Shown one piece after another: positions 46,521-58,985 of a DNA stretch of 64,000 nucleotides. Position 1 is the first letter of the stretch. Every line of letters starts with the position of its first letter. The position numbers were made by a program, and so were the translations under genes. The notes under the pieces are model-generated. The model was not told the DNA's origin, made no database searches, and saw nothing but the letters and a program-made list of their open reading frames with translations. This DNA is from Phlebopus portentosus (taxonomy: Eukaryota > Basidiomycota > Agaricomycetes > Boletales > Boletinellaceae), in contig JAYXKI010000007.1 of the NCBI GenBank assembly GCA_037892935.1, positions 868,001-932,000 of the forward strand, read 5' to 3'.

Positions 46521-49500
46521 ATGAACCACTATCAGCAACAATACTATGCGCCGACGGCGCCGTCAACGTCGGGCGGTGCTCCTGTCTCGTTCTGTGCTGC
46601 TCGCCAGGGTTACGAGCAACCTTCTCAGCCGACGACTTCGATACCACTGCATTTGCGTCCGAACGCGTATGACTATCGACAACATGTTGCACCTCCAAAG
46701 CATCCAGTGCAACAAGCGCGTTCATCTGATGGGCAGAACCAGAGGAAGCAACAGTATCAGCAGCATTCTGGATATCCCGGACCAAGCCAGCCGCAGATAC
46801 AGCTGCAGAATCATCAACAGCATAATCGGCCGCAGAGTCAATATGGCCAAGTACAGCATCCGTATCAACCACCGTATACTCATGCGCAACAGCAAACACA
46901 GGGGCAGACTCAACCTCAGCCTCATGCTCAATCAACGTACGCGCCTTCTTCTCAATACGCGGTCAGACCTCGCTTCGAATTCAACCCATCGACGTACGCG
47001 CAGAGCATGCATGGCTATTCTCCTTTCCCGATGCTTCCGGGGCCTCAACCAACGCCTGCTCGGGCCTTTGCGCTGTATGAAGCATACAATGCTCGCCAGC
47101 AACAGCGTGAGGCTGCTGCCGCCGCCGCCACCCAACAATCCCAGCCTCAGAATCATGTTCAACTTCAGCAGCAACCCCAGCATCAGCCCCAGGTTACGTA
47201 TCGGCCTCCTTCTCAATCGCAGCCTATCCGACAACCTCAACAATACCTGGCTCAGCAACATCAAGCTTCGCATGTTCTGTCTTACGCACCTTCACTTCCT
47301 CAGAGTCAGACTGGACATCCAACAAGTCCTCAGCGAGCGGCTCCTCCACAAGTTGCTTCATCGTTCTCTGCAGCTCCTGCATTTGCGTGTGCACCTGCAC
47401 CTTCGTTTGTATCAGCTCCTATAGCTCCCATCCCACAACCGCAACCTCAATATCATTCTCAATCGCAACCTGAAACACCTCAAAGAACCCCAATCATCGG
47501 TTCAAGACGTCCATTACCGCAGCCGGGCCAATCTCGCCCTCGGCCAATGTCTATGCCTCCTCGGGCGCAATCTCCAGGATTTGCCTTCCAGGTCAACTTG
47601 CCGGGTCGTTCATCACCGTCTTCTGTATCGAATATACTGCCTCAGTCCTTCCCGAGACCAGTAACGATTATACAGTATCCGTCAGCATCTTCGGAAATGT
47701 CTGCGACACCTTATTCTCCGTGCGCTGGCTCGTCAGCGTCTCCCAAATCGTCAAATATTCTGACGCAAGCAAAGGCATTATCGGAAAGAACTCAGACCCC
47801 AGAGCAAATGCCTCCATATAGCGATAGCACGAAAGATATCACGCCAACCCAGCGTCGCGCTCTTCCGCAATCTTCTACTGCTCCACCCGATTTCTCTCAT
47901 CTTGAGAAGCGCGGAAGTGTTTTGAATTCGGTGTCGACACCTTTCCAGGCCTCCGAATCCATTGCACCTCCGTCAAGTTCTCCACATGTCGTTTCCAAGA
48001 CACTCCTTCCTGAGGTATCCATTAACTCTGAAACAGAGGACGACGATCGTTTGTCTGTTAAGAGTCGGGAAAGTAAACAGAGTCATCACCGAACGCCTTC
48101 TCCACAACACTCTCCACAATACGGAATCCTCGACCTCCCGAAGCGTAACTCTTCGGTCTTTGGTGCCGTTGCGAAGGCCGAAACCGCTTCTCCAAAGTAT
48201 GGAATTAAAGACTTACCAATGCGAACGAAGAGTGTTGTTGATCGACGCAAGGCATGGGAGCGTGCTGAACAGGGCATGAATGAAGCCATTGCGCGGACAC
48301 AAACATCTTCCAAATCTGTTTCACCCGCAAAGTCTGCGGCTCCGAAGCTGTCTATCTCTGCACCACCTTCCACTGTTTCACCTCGGTCGCCTCAGCCTCA
48401 GGTACCTCAGCAGCAACAAAAGTTGCCGATGCCTGTGGTGCGACAACCGCAACCGTCACGGACTGAACGAACGCCGTCATGGACGCTGCCGACTGCGGAC
48501 CTGGAGAAGATTGCTGCTGCTAGTGAGCCGAAGACTTCGATGGCTCTTCGATACGCGAGAATGTCGTTGGAAGAGGAGAAAGCCAATTCTAAACAGTCAA
48601 AGCCTCAGCCAGCTGTAGCTTCGCCAACCCAAACCAGCAGCAAGTCACGATCAACCTCGCCGACAAAGTCCTACCCGTTTTCTACGCGTACGCCCCGTCG
48701 ATCGTCGACTATCGATTTGAACTTGGACGATGCACCACCTCCTTCATTACGTCGCACTCCCTCCCCGTCAGCTTCGACTTCATCCTCGTCGATGCCTTCG
48801 ATCCCGTCGATCAAGACGCCTGACGATGTTCCGCAGATATCGCTTCCACCTGTTCCTCAAATCAACTTACCTGGAGGCTTTGATTTTGATGATGCGCTGG
48901 CAAAACCGTCGAGCCCTCAGAAACCTAATGTACCCATCATCAATCTTCCTGGCGGTGACGATGCGAATAGTCTGAGTCCGACGTTTTCAGGATCATCTCC
49001 TCCGAATGCAAGACTGGATGCTGTTGCTATGCCAGTTATCCTAGACGACCTCGCCAGTTCAGCATCCAGTCCGAGGTCGCGTGGACTTCCTCGACCTCCG
49101 AGTAGTTTGGCTTCATCCGTCACAGTGGTCTCGAATTCTGGTTCAAACCAGCGCTCTAGGGGAGGCGGACTTGTATGCGGAGGTTGTGGCAGGGGTATTT
49201 TTGGTCGGATTGTGAGTGCGATGGGTCTGAGGTGGCATCCTCAGTGCTTCAAGTGCTGCCAATGCGGCGAGCAGCTGGAACATGTCAGCTCGTATGAACA
49301 TGATGGCAAGCCTTATTGCCATCTTGACTATCACGAGGTAGGCAAAATTCTGGTTTCTAGGGTTTCTAGGTTGAAGGTTGATTATTGATTCGATCTTTAG
49401 CTGTTCGCACCACAATGTTACTCATGCAAAACACCGATCATTGACGAACGTTTCATAACGTTGGACGACCCAGCACTAGGCAAGCGGACATATCACGAAC

Positions 49501-49959
49501 AACACTTCTTCTGTGCAGAGTGTGGGGACCCATTCCTCGCTCCTTCTTCCGCCGAATCTTCCAAACGCTCCGGTCCGAATGAGATCAGCATAAAGGGCGA
49601 TGGAGCGTTTGATGTCGCCGTTGACGAGGATGGACTAGAGGTCGGGTTCACCGTGTTCCGCGGGCATCCGTATTGCGAGGCTTGTCATGTACGGCTGAGG
49701 GCGCCTAAGTGTAAGGCGTGCAAGCGCAGCATACGCGATGGCATGCGTGCTGTGGAGGCGCTTGGAGGAAAATGGTGTTATGAGTGTTTTGTTTGTACGG
49801 TAAGTCACTGGCCCCTATATACGTCGTGATTGTGGATGTATTTCTTATGCTTAATCTTAGGGCTGTCAGAAACCGTTTGAAGAACCATCGTTCTTCCAGA
49901 GAGACAAGAAGCCGTTTTGCGAACATTGTTTCAGTATCATCCTCAGGAACGAAATTTGA
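46521..49959 (+). CDS. three-LIM-domain scaffold protein, paxillin-like (Pxl1-type)
   Basis: Three exons (46521-49337, 49401-49799, 49861-49959) give 1104 residues. The first ~870 residues are disordered, Gln/Pro/Ser-rich and probably unstructured, with short repeated motifs (PKRNSSVFG, PMRTKSVVDRR, SYPFSTRTPRRSST). The C-terminus has three zinc-binding LIM domains. LIM1 reads VCGGCGRGIFGRIV with HPQCFKCCQCG. LIM2 reads CYSCKTPII with HFFCAECGDPF, a long insertion, and HPYCEACH. LIM3 reads CKACKRSIRDG, then CYECFVCTGCQKPFEEPSFF and CEHCF. The order disordered N-terminus plus C-terminal LIMs resembles fungal paxillin-like Pxl1, which acts at the actomyosin ring and polarised growth sites. The match rests on architecture more than on sequence. 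Confidence 0.88.
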
Positions 49960-52509
49960 CCGCGATGATAAAACTTTTTCTTAGCGTAGAAATTAGAATG
50001 TGAGTCTTCCGTTAAGTACTTTTCATGATCTCTTGTGGATATCCTCTGGTCTGTTATCTTTGTTTATCCTATGTAACTGTATCCGTATTTATTCATCTTG
50101 ATGACGACTCAAATACTTCTGATGAAATCGCACTGTGACTACAGACTGTTATTGATTTCTTTCGATTTTTGAATTGACCCGCATCATATACTACTCCAAA
50201 AATTTTAGCATCAATCAACCGCGAGTACTCTGATCAGGTCAGGTATCAGTCTATTCATTCTCCCGGTCTTTTCCCGCATCTTTACAACACTGTTCAATAG
50301 GATTGCTCATTCTCCGCAGATGTCGGCCAGTCATTCAATAGGTCGGTCTTGATATCGAGAGGTTGACTCTTCCATGACGACGCGCTGATAAGTTGGAAAA
50401 CTGAAGACTGTCAGACTCCTCTGACAGGGAGATTCCTAGTTCATTAAGCTCGACGAACATGCGGTATGATATTCTGAGCTAGGCTACTTATCTCCACATT
50501 CTGAGCAGACTGTGATCCACCTAGAAAAAATCTGAAAAAGTCTTGTGCAAATTAGGTACCTTGAAGAAGTATATGCCGCATCGGGCCCACCTCTCGGCAA
50601 TACCTCCGAGTCCGAGTCCGAGTCGCTCAGCAGTCAAAGAAGAAAAAATGAGCTAGTTCCTCTGACGACGTTCTCCACTTCCTTGTTTCGATCTATTTCA
50701 CTTAGCCATACTTTCGCGAACCTGACGTTATTTCTTTTGCCAACGTCATTTGGGGTCCGCCGGTGCCGTGGGCTAAACTTCTCAGAGAGGAAAGAGAATC
50801 TGGCCTCCCTATGCGGAACTAATTAGATCTTGGGAGGCTCAGGCTTTAACTGGAACAAGGCTAGACTGCAGCTGACATTCATGCTTACGATACTTCTGAG
50901 GATGAACTCGTGAAAACTTCAAGTATACCATCATGCATGGCTAGGAGCTTTTGCGCCACCGTCACCAGGAAGAGCTTGGTCTGGACTTTCAATCATCAAG
51001 CGCTGATTAGTTGATGATCATAAGGTAGAATTTCTCTTTGATTTGTTCGAAATCTTTTAAAGACTACATTACCGGGCAGGTGCTGTTCGTTCTCTCATGA
51101 GAATTTTGAGTGGTACATCTGCTCCTGTGATAACGGAGAACTAGGAAGGGCCTTTCGCAGCGGATTGATTCCGACTCCAAAGAATTCTGGATCAGTCAGC
51201 GGCATGGTTTTCTGTGACGACATGCATGATTCTATCCTATCGCGCACGCTTCCTTGATTCAACGCCTCATGATGGCCGTAAGCCCGCAAGTACCCACGAG
51301 AGCAATGAATGCCTTCAGCACTGAAACTGTGAAAGCACTCAAGCGGACTAACGTACATTTGTATCTAGCTCTTCCTGTGAATATGTTCCTCGCCTAACTA
51401 CTGGAAGATATTGGACTTATCCTTCCTCCAACCTCGAATACGTGACTGATAACACCTAGGTAATGGATTGAATTCATTTCCGGTTACAGTCTACATCCCG
51501 CAAGACGGCGTATTCAGAACCCAGCCATTCTTGAGAAAACCGGCTAGGAATAGTCCTGATCTCCATAGGTCCGAGGGGCACTGAGGTCGAAGAGAACAAA
51601 AAGATTCTCCGGGACAGCCGTACGCCGTTTGAGCAAGAGATCAACTGGTTCCGGGACGTTCAGTTCACTCCGTCTTGGAACGGCTTGGGACAGTGTGGAC
51701 CGAAGATTAGACACGGATAAGGTACCTGGCAATTTCTGTCTCCGCCAAAGATCAGTTTCGGGGCTCCCATAAATATCCATGGGCCAGTAAGGTTCAATAC
51801 AATGTGTTTTGAATTCAGGAGGTTCAGAAGGGAGAGAAATTTCTGATGCCGCTGCGCTGCGATCAGACGCGGCGAGGCGGATAGAAGCGCCGGCTCAGGC
51901 CAAGTTCACGGGTCAGGTTTATTTTTTTCTGTTGACCCGAGAGCGATAAGGTAAATCGACGCTATTGCAGGATTGAGTAAGCCGGAGGACTCGTGTCAAG
52001 CCGCGTCTTCTGAAATTCTCGCTTCTGAATCTCAGCTTCAAGTTCATGGGAGCTTTACGCAACTGATTGAGATGTGTTGGTCGATCCTTCAGGATGATCG
52101 AGTGCTTTATTTACACGCTCCGTCTTCGGTGCAATGTGTCGTGTCCAGGAAATTACATATAAATTGCCGAAAATAGTCGACAAATGGAGAAAGTCAGGCT
52201 ACGGAAAATCGATTCAGGCACACCTGACTTTCCTCAATCAGTCGCTAAACCTCTTGATTTGGAGAATTTGGAGTGCGGCTGTACATAAAGGGCGCTTGAA
52301 ATCAAATTAGATCTGATCTCAGACGGGTGTTTTGCATCCGCCGAGTCCAAGGTGTTGGAAAGGAATTATCGAAGCAACCCTCAGTCTGTCATATATCTTG
52401 CCTCAGCGGCCATATGTCCTGGTCCGTCCCCGTCCTGCTTTTTCGTCTCCCCTTTTCTTCTTTGGCTCCTTGACAACTCTGCGGGGGGTGGACACATCGC
52501 GCTCGCATC
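49960..52509. other. 2.5-kb gene-poor region upstream of MFS copy 2
   Basis: Several open frames occur (for example 50545-50826 +, 51095-51358 -, 51544-51780 -), but none has a recognisable domain or joins to others in a convincing gene. A (TCCGAG)n microrepeat lies at about 50604-50622. Decayed genes cannot be excluded. Confidence 0.4.
50604..50622. repeat. hexanucleotide microrepeat (TCCGAG)3
   Basis: Three consecutive TCCGAG units within an open frame (encoding Ser-Glu repeats) in otherwise gene-poor sequence. Confidence 0.6.
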
Positions 52510-54686
52510 ATGACGGACGACAGGGAAAAAAACGCGGACATCAATGGCCCCTCGCGAAGTGGGTCATCTATTGATGAGAAGGTTTCCCCCGATGATCTCG
52601 AGCTGGTGCATGGCGACTTCAAGCGCATGGATGTCGGTCTGAAGCTCGTCACAGGGCATTCCAAGGAACCAGAGGTCACGCCCGACGAGTCAAAACGCCT
52701 GCGACGCAAAATCGACTGGAACCTCCTACCTCTCCTGTGTGCCATCTATATGGGTACGTTTCCTCTCCCTTTCTATACTTCATCCTATACGAGAAAGTTC
52801 TAAATACATGCATAGTACAATTTGTTGATAAGTGAGTAGAAGCGCCCTTCGGGATCGACACGAATGATGTCTTCCGCTTCTTTGGCTGCTTCCGTGTTAG
52901 TGTCTAACCTAATCGATCGATCATTTTATTTTGCTCAGGGGAACACTGGCGACGAGTTCCATTCTCGGTCTGCTCACAGATAATAACCTCTCCACCAATG
53001 AATACAACACCCTTGGTTCTTCCTTCTACATTGGTGCGTTCATCCCCTAGTTCGAATCTATGGTTAGCAATGTTTAAACTCTCATAAACCTTCAGGTTAC
53101 TTGGTTTTCGTACTGCCTCAAAATTGGGCTCTGCAAGTGTTTCCTGTTGCGCGATGGCTTACACTCAACATTTTCCTCTGGTATGTTTTATGACTTGGGC
53201 CGAAGGGATTTCGAGGCGCTCTTACCGAAGTTTCATGATTCAGGTGTCTTTTCTTAGGTCTTCACGCTGTTTGTAAGAACTTCGGTGGACTCTGTATGTT
53301 CTCAATTCTGTAGCTACTCACCCAGAAAACTGATAGACTTCTCGCTAGTCATCCTTCGGTTCCTGCTCGGTGCATCAGAAGGAAGCATTGCTGCCGGGCT
53401 TATGCTTGTCTGTGGCATGTTCTACACGCGCACTGAGATTGGTGAACGACTGGGGTGGACCTTCCAATGCAACGGTCTCGCGGTCATCGTATCCTCCTTC
53501 CTCCAATTTGCTATGGTACACGCTTCATCAACAGCCACGCCCAATCAATGGCAGTGGCTTTACCTCATTACGACGATGATGACATTCGTCGTCGGCCTTT
53601 CTTTCCTGTTCTTTTTCCCGGACAACCCGACGATTGCACGATTCCTTAAGGCGGAGGAAAGACTGAAAGCCGTCCGTCGAGTGCAGTCAAATCAGAACGG
53701 CATTGAGACAAAGACATGGAAGGTGTACCAAGTCCGGGAAGCTCTTTGGGATCCGAAAACTTGGTATTTCGCGTTCTTTGCTGGATTTGCAAACCTCATC
53801 GGTGGTATCGGAGTCCAGTATAGTTTGGTCATCAATGCATTTGGTTTCACCGTTCTCGAGACTAGTCTCCTAAGCATTCCATTGGGCGTGGCGCAGATAG
53901 TTGGAATTACGACCGCATGTTACGCCTTACGAAAGTTCCCCGTCAGTATTTCACTCGTATCTGCTATTTTCGTCGAGCACTGAGCGATCGCCTTGTGATC
54001 CGGATATCCAGAACTCCCGCGCCATAATTGGTGTTATCGGATGGATTCCAGCTATCATCGGATGTCTTATTGAAATGTGCACTCCACTTGACAAAAGAGT
54101 CCCGCGTCTCATCGGAATTTACTTCTTGTGTACGTGCTGTTCGTTGCTCTGGTGGTCGACGAACTGCTAAAGATTGATGGTATTTTAGATCTCGGCAGCT
54201 CTCCATGCTTCATCATGGCCATGTCCTGGGTAACGTCGACCTTTTCCGGACATACAAAGGTGAGAACTTAGACCTCCTGGCTCTATATATACAAACTCAC
54301 TTTGATATCGCATCCATGTGCACATGAAGAAATCGGTTGCGAGAGGCTTCTTCCTCGTTGGTGGTGCTTTGGGCCAGATTTGCTCAACACAATTCTGGAA
54401 GGACAAATATAAACCGTCGTACCGTGTTCCTTTCGGCATCATACTCATGTCGCACTGCGTTGCCGCAATACTTATGCTTGTTGCGCGCTTCCACCTTGAT
54501 GCAGAGAACAAGCGCCGAGATCGATTGAAAGCAGAAGCAGAAAAGACCGGCATCGGCAAAGAGAGCTTCGAAGAATGGGCGATTGTAGAGGTGGAGAAGG
54601 ATGGTAAAATCGTGAAGGAGAAAATTGATAAGACTTTCCTAGACCTGACGGATGGAGAGAATCTTGCGTTCCGTTATGTGCTTTGA
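52510..54686 (+). CDS. MFS transporter, allantoate permease (DAL5)-like, copy 2
   Basis: Nine exons (52510-52753, 52816-52831, 52939-53033, 53096-53180, 53244-53293, 53349-53941, 54012-54129, 54189-54259, 54330-54686) give 542 residues, each exon equal in length to its partner in 8343-10553. Shared signatures are KRLRRKIDWNLLPLLCAIYM, LTDNNLSTNEYNTLGSSFYI, FLGLHAVCKNFGGL, RFLLGASEGSIAAGLMLVCG, FFFPDNPTIARFL, GWIPAIIGCLIEMCTPLDKR, MAMSWVTSTFSGHTK and the end DLTDGENLAFRYVL. It is predicted to have twelve membrane helices and import an organic anion or small N-containing compound by proton symport. The 16-nt second exon encodes QFVD at the start of the first extracellular loop. Confidence 0.92.
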
Positions 54687-55314
54687 AGAGTGTTGTTTAG
54701 CTGGAATGCTTTCTTCATCGCTATTAATCCCGTTGCTGATGCTCTACGTTTCTCTTATCATTGGATTATGCTTCTTACGACATACCATATTTTCATTCAC
54801 CTCACTGTGATTTCTTGTTGCGCAACATGCTATGGTTCCTCCTCGCTTTCGTGTACACAATATAATCCCTGTCGTAGTTTTCCTGTCTTGGGTCGCGTCG
54901 GGTCACTGGCTCTTCTGTAGATACATGCGTTCATTGTCACTAATCTAATCATTTCCTACCCATTGCTTGTCTCAAGATTTTCGCGCGATTCCAGGCCCGA
55001 CATTTTTCATCCGATGAATGACACAGAACGCCGATGACTGGGGCTACAGATGGACGTGCGTAGTCCAACTGCTTGAGTATGTACGTTACTTGCGTGGCTA
55101 TGATCGAAATAGAGTTTGATCGGAGTTTGATGTTTCTTGCTTCTTTCGCCCCCAAATTGGTAACCATTTATAAACGAAGCCACGGTAACTTTCAAGGTCT
55201 AAACACGACCACGACATTGACCGCATACGCAAGCAACGCGTTAATTGTCCGCGTCTAAGCTAGACGCTAATCCCTCGCCCTCTTGGATAACTATTACTGC
55301 CTTCGCTCTCCCTC
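54687..55314. other. intergenic region
   Basis: About 630 bases in tandem orientation between MFS copy 2 and the Lys-rich hypothetical gene. Short open frames only. Nothing recognised. Confidence 0.4.
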
Positions 55315-55983
55315 ATGAAATATTCACGCACTATTAGGACTTATCCGACTCAACCAATCCCAGAGGAGGATCCCAATCCCGTCCTTGCTCCTCCAATCCA
55401 ACAATTCACTACTGTGACAGGGATGATTCTGCTCTTTGACGATGAAGATTCTGCAGGAGATGCCTTAGCGGAGGCGGTTCCCGCGCCAAAGATCGACTGT
55501 CCTTGTGAAATGTACGGGTCATCGTCAAATCTCGGTGCAGAAGCAAATGAAGAGGCGGAGAACATTTTGAAGGAAGTGTCTAGTATCGGAGTGGAAGCAC
55601 CGCAAGAGGCCACACCGTCTTCCGAGGTGTCCAGGCCGCGTATAAAAGCCTATCGCAATAACAATCTGGCAAAACCTTTGGCTTTGAGAATCAAGATGGC
55701 TGCCAGGAAGGTCAAATTGGCAAAGAAGGCCAAGAAGGTCAAGAAGAGTCGAGACTTCGAGGACGAGGCGGATCAAAATAAGATTACTACCTACGACTGG
55801 GTATGCTGCTTCTCTTGTTTCGCGTGTTTTATTTCTGATCATATACGTATACAGTCCATTCTCGAGAGAATCCGCAATCCGGTAAAGTCGAGTGCAACCA
55901 TGGAACGCTTGTTCGAGACTCGGGAGATTACGTTCCCAGAAAGGTCACTCGCCTACAATCCATTCTTTGACGAAGCGGAATAA
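55315..55983 (+). CDS. hypothetical protein with lysine-rich segment
   Basis: Two exons (55315-55800 and 55855-55983) give 204 residues. The 54-nt gap starts GTATGC, ends ACAG and translates to an unlikely Cys/Phe-rich stretch if retained, so it is taken as an intron even though it keeps the frame. The protein starts MKYSRTIRTYPTQPIPEEDP, has an acidic middle and then a strongly basic segment (MAARKVKLAKKAKKVKKSRD) that could be a nuclear localisation or nucleic-acid-binding region. It ends SLAYNPFFDEAE. No family recognised. Retention of the in-frame intron would be an easy source of an 18-residue isoform. Confidence 0.55.
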   Translation: MKYSRTIRTYPTQPIPEEDPNPVLAPPIQQFTTVTGMILLFDDEDSAGDALAEAVPAPKIDCPCEMYGSSSNLGAEANEEAENILKEVSSIGVEAPQEATPSSEVSRPRIKAYRNNNLAKPLALRIKMAARKVKLAKKAKKVKKSRDFEDEADQNKITTYDWVCCFSCFACFISDHIRIQSILERIRNPVKSSATMERLFETREITFPERSLAYNPFFDEAE

Positions 55984-56496
55984 GCCTCGAAACTTGGTTA
56001 GGCGCCTGTCCGCCTTGCAATTTGTATCCAATGTTCCCATGTCTTCTCTTACGCATATTTCCTGGTGCCGCAAAGCATGTTATCTGATAGATCCAACGCC
56101 GCCTCTAGTCCTCTAGTCACCACCAGCATGTCGATTACCTCATGTATTTGTATCGCGGGAATATCAAGGATCTGGATCTGCACCAAGCTTGCATTACACC
56201 GAGAGCGAACAAACCAATGCCGCACCTGCGACGGAGTGACAGACTTGACAGTGCTGCGTTTCACTCACAGGTCCCTTCAAAAGCAAGTCCTCTCTACAAT
56301 CTCACGGAGTGACAGCAGCTTTCAACGTCCCGGTCGAAATCTCTCATCACCACGAACGATATGAGCGCAAGGTCAAAGAAATAAAATAATAATTTCAAAC
56401 AACGCCGAACAAGATAGAAGCGAGAACATAAAGAAACTAGAATCTACAACGAAGCTAAGTACTTAGTGACAGCCTCCAAGTGTTTTGAATCGGACA
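55984..56496. other. convergent intergenic region
   Basis: About 510 bases between convergent genes. It should hold both 3' ends. Open frames here show no resemblance to known proteins. Confidence 0.4.
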
Positions 56497-58656
56497 TCAG
56501 CCAAGCGACTGGAAGTTGCCTTCGGCAGAAGGGGCAGCATCGCCGTCCACCGGTACACCACCTTCTACAGCTGTAACTTTAGTACCCTGAGGCGTAGTCT
56601 GAGCAATAGCACTAGCAACCGCACTGCCATTCGGTAGCACCCCGCCGTTCTTCGCGAGCTCGGCGCGAACACTCTCAATTGTGCGTCGTAAACTCGCGCG
56701 CTCGTTCGCGACAGTGAGACGTTGCGCCGCAAGTGCACGACGTTCCTCTTCGAGCACGGTCTCCATCTCTTCGAACTGACTCATCTTGAGCTCAAGTCGC
56801 GAGAGAGTAAGCTTGATAAGCTGCGCAAGAGCCGTGCGGACCGAAGACACTTCTGCCTCTGCGAGTGCGCGAGCAGCTTTCGCGGATGATTGGAGCGCCA
56901 GACGTGCAGCTCGTTGAACCTTTGAGTGTGGGATCACCGGCTGTGCTTTCGATTCGCTCTTATCGCCTGAAGGCTCGTCCACAGACATATCATCCCTGCC
57001 AACTGCGCCATCCTGTTCAACCGCGGCTACCGCCTCAGGCTCAGCGGACCCCTTTGCCTTCTGTTCTCTCTCCCCTTCCTGCTTCTCCCCATCTACCTTG
57101 GCCGGTTCATCGGTGTTCTCCCCTTCACCTTCTTTCTTCTCTTTACTACCGTCGGTAAGCTCGTGCAATGCCGTCTTCGCAGCTTCGGCTGCAACTCCTG
57201 GACCTACGACACCAGCCAGGAATGCAACAACACTCATGACTGGGTTGTCTGCCTGGTCGAACGGTACACGTGCATAGCGGAGCGGTCCCCTGGCCCCTTC
57301 GCTTTCGGCCTCGAGGTACGGGTCTTCTATCGGAAGTTCAAGGAACTTGCGAATACATTGCTGGGCGGTCCTAGTCCCAACATGCTCTTCGATTGCCGAC
57401 CAGTCGTCGTCGTACATTTCCACAGCCTCAAGCAAGAGGAGGATCTCTTGGTCGGTCCAACCATCCTCCGCTGGATTGCTCTGCGATGAGGTGAGTTTTA
57501 CAAAGTCACCGCTGAACATCGTCGATGGGAAGCGGCCATCAAGATAGCAGGGTGGACAGAGTTCGAAGTTCGCGTGCTTGAGCGAGTGGTAGCGGACCGC
57601 GGTGCAATCGACGCCACAGGTGTCGCAAGAAAAGCTGGCTCCCCGTGCGCCTGCCTGAGCGGCGCCGTTTGCAAGAGTATTCGCTTCAGAAGATGAGATT
57701 TCCCGCGACGCCTTAGCAGTGGTCTGATAGATGTTCTGACGGAGCTCTAAGGAAGCCGAACCAGTAGCGGCAGCTTGCTTAGGTGCGCCATTCACAGCGG
57801 CGGCAGTTTCTTTCGCTGAAGGTCGTGTTCCGGGGTGCAGGGACTGCAAGCCACGCGGTGTATCAAGCACCACTCTGAAGTGACCCGTGAATGGAGGTGC
57901 TAGAGTTGCTGGTCGCGTGTCTGGGTCGACCTGTGCCAAGGTGGAGTATGTTAAGCACTACAACCCAATGAGTGATATAGAACGAACCTGGTAGTTGATC
58001 AACCCCCATTGTTCAAGAAAAGCATGAACGCGCATGATAGCACAGACATCTCCAGCAAGGTTTCTTCGGCAAGCAGTGAAAGTGAGGTACTCTGAAGGTC
58101 GCAGTCTATATGTGTTGATCATGAAGTCGCGATACTCTTTGTAAATGGATGGCGTTTTTGAGCGATTGCGAGAGTTGAAGAACTCGGGCAGCGCCTTCTT
58201 TTCGACCGGGTGGATCTTCGACATATCGAACCAAGCAGCATACGAAGGAATAATGACTTCGTGTGTTTGTGCAGCAAGGTATTTGCGTGCCTGTTCTTCT
58301 AGACGGAGACGCGTTGCTTCCAGTTGTGCTGGGTCTTCATCATCATTCTCCTCGCCCGACTCATTCTCTTCCTCCTCGGCATCTGCCATTGGGACATCTC
58401 CGCCTTCTTCATCTCCTTCACCCTGTACTTTAACTTTTACGCTGCTACTTGCTTCTGGCTGCTTTTCTGCCGCTGGCTCAGCAGGTAAATTCGCAATATC
58501 ACCAGACTGCAGAGGTTCGAGCTCTGAACGCTTTCCAGGCGCGTTCTCAGGGTCGACCGGAGTGACGCCCTGGTTTTGCTCTGGCACCGTGAGCTTAACG
58601 CGCTTTATTTCCTGAGAGCTGCTCGAAGGTGAGCCCGCGCGTTTCGGAGAGTCCAT
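56497..58656 (-). CDS. RSC8: SWI/SNF-RSC chromatin remodelling subunit RSC8/SWI3
   Basis: Two exons (57988-58656 and 56497-57930) give 700 residues. An acidic N-terminus ([20 protein letters not shown]) precedes the SWIRM domain (about residues 125-220), with [38 protein letters not shown] and [21 protein letters not shown]-like zinc motif follows ([20 protein letters not shown] ... LCPPCY). The SANT domain reads [40 protein letters not shown]. The C-terminal coiled coil ([20 protein letters not shown]) mediates dimerisation. This SWIRM-ZZ-SANT-coiled-coil order defines Swi3/Rsc8/SMARCC proteins, core scaffolds of ATP-dependent remodellers in the nucleus. A second start at 58677 would add seven residues. 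Confidence 0.95.
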
Positions 58657-58985
58657 GGTTGTGAGCGGTAAACGCAAGACCGAAGTTGTGCGTGATCGCC
58701 GTGACTCTACTGTGACACAGTGACTCTTCGGCCCTAACTTGATTAGTAATCTACTCCATATGAAGAACCGAAGATCATTTGCCGATCATCACGTTTAGGC
58801 TGATAACCTCGCCCTACCGTGACGAGTCGTTACTGAAAATCACCCTGTAGATGGGAAGGCAACCCTCTTCAAGCTGCTAGCAACTCGATGGCATAGTGAA
58901 CTCAACTCCCTGCATTTTGTTTTCGAAGTATCTGACTTCTCCGATTTTTTAGGTGCCGAGCATATTTTTTCTCTGACGGTTACGC
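58657..58985. promoter_or_regulatory. divergent intergenic region RSC8 / PPR gene
   Basis: About 330 bases between divergent starts, expected to contain both promoters. No motif could be assigned. Confidence 0.35.

Noticed and set aside
46546..47424. Long open frame (292 codons) overlapping the LIM gene in another frame, and several opposite-strand frames there
   Set aside because: The LIM reading frame is Gln/Pro/Ser-rich with simple codon repeats, which automatically opens other frames. Their Arg/Leu/Ser-rich translations match no family.
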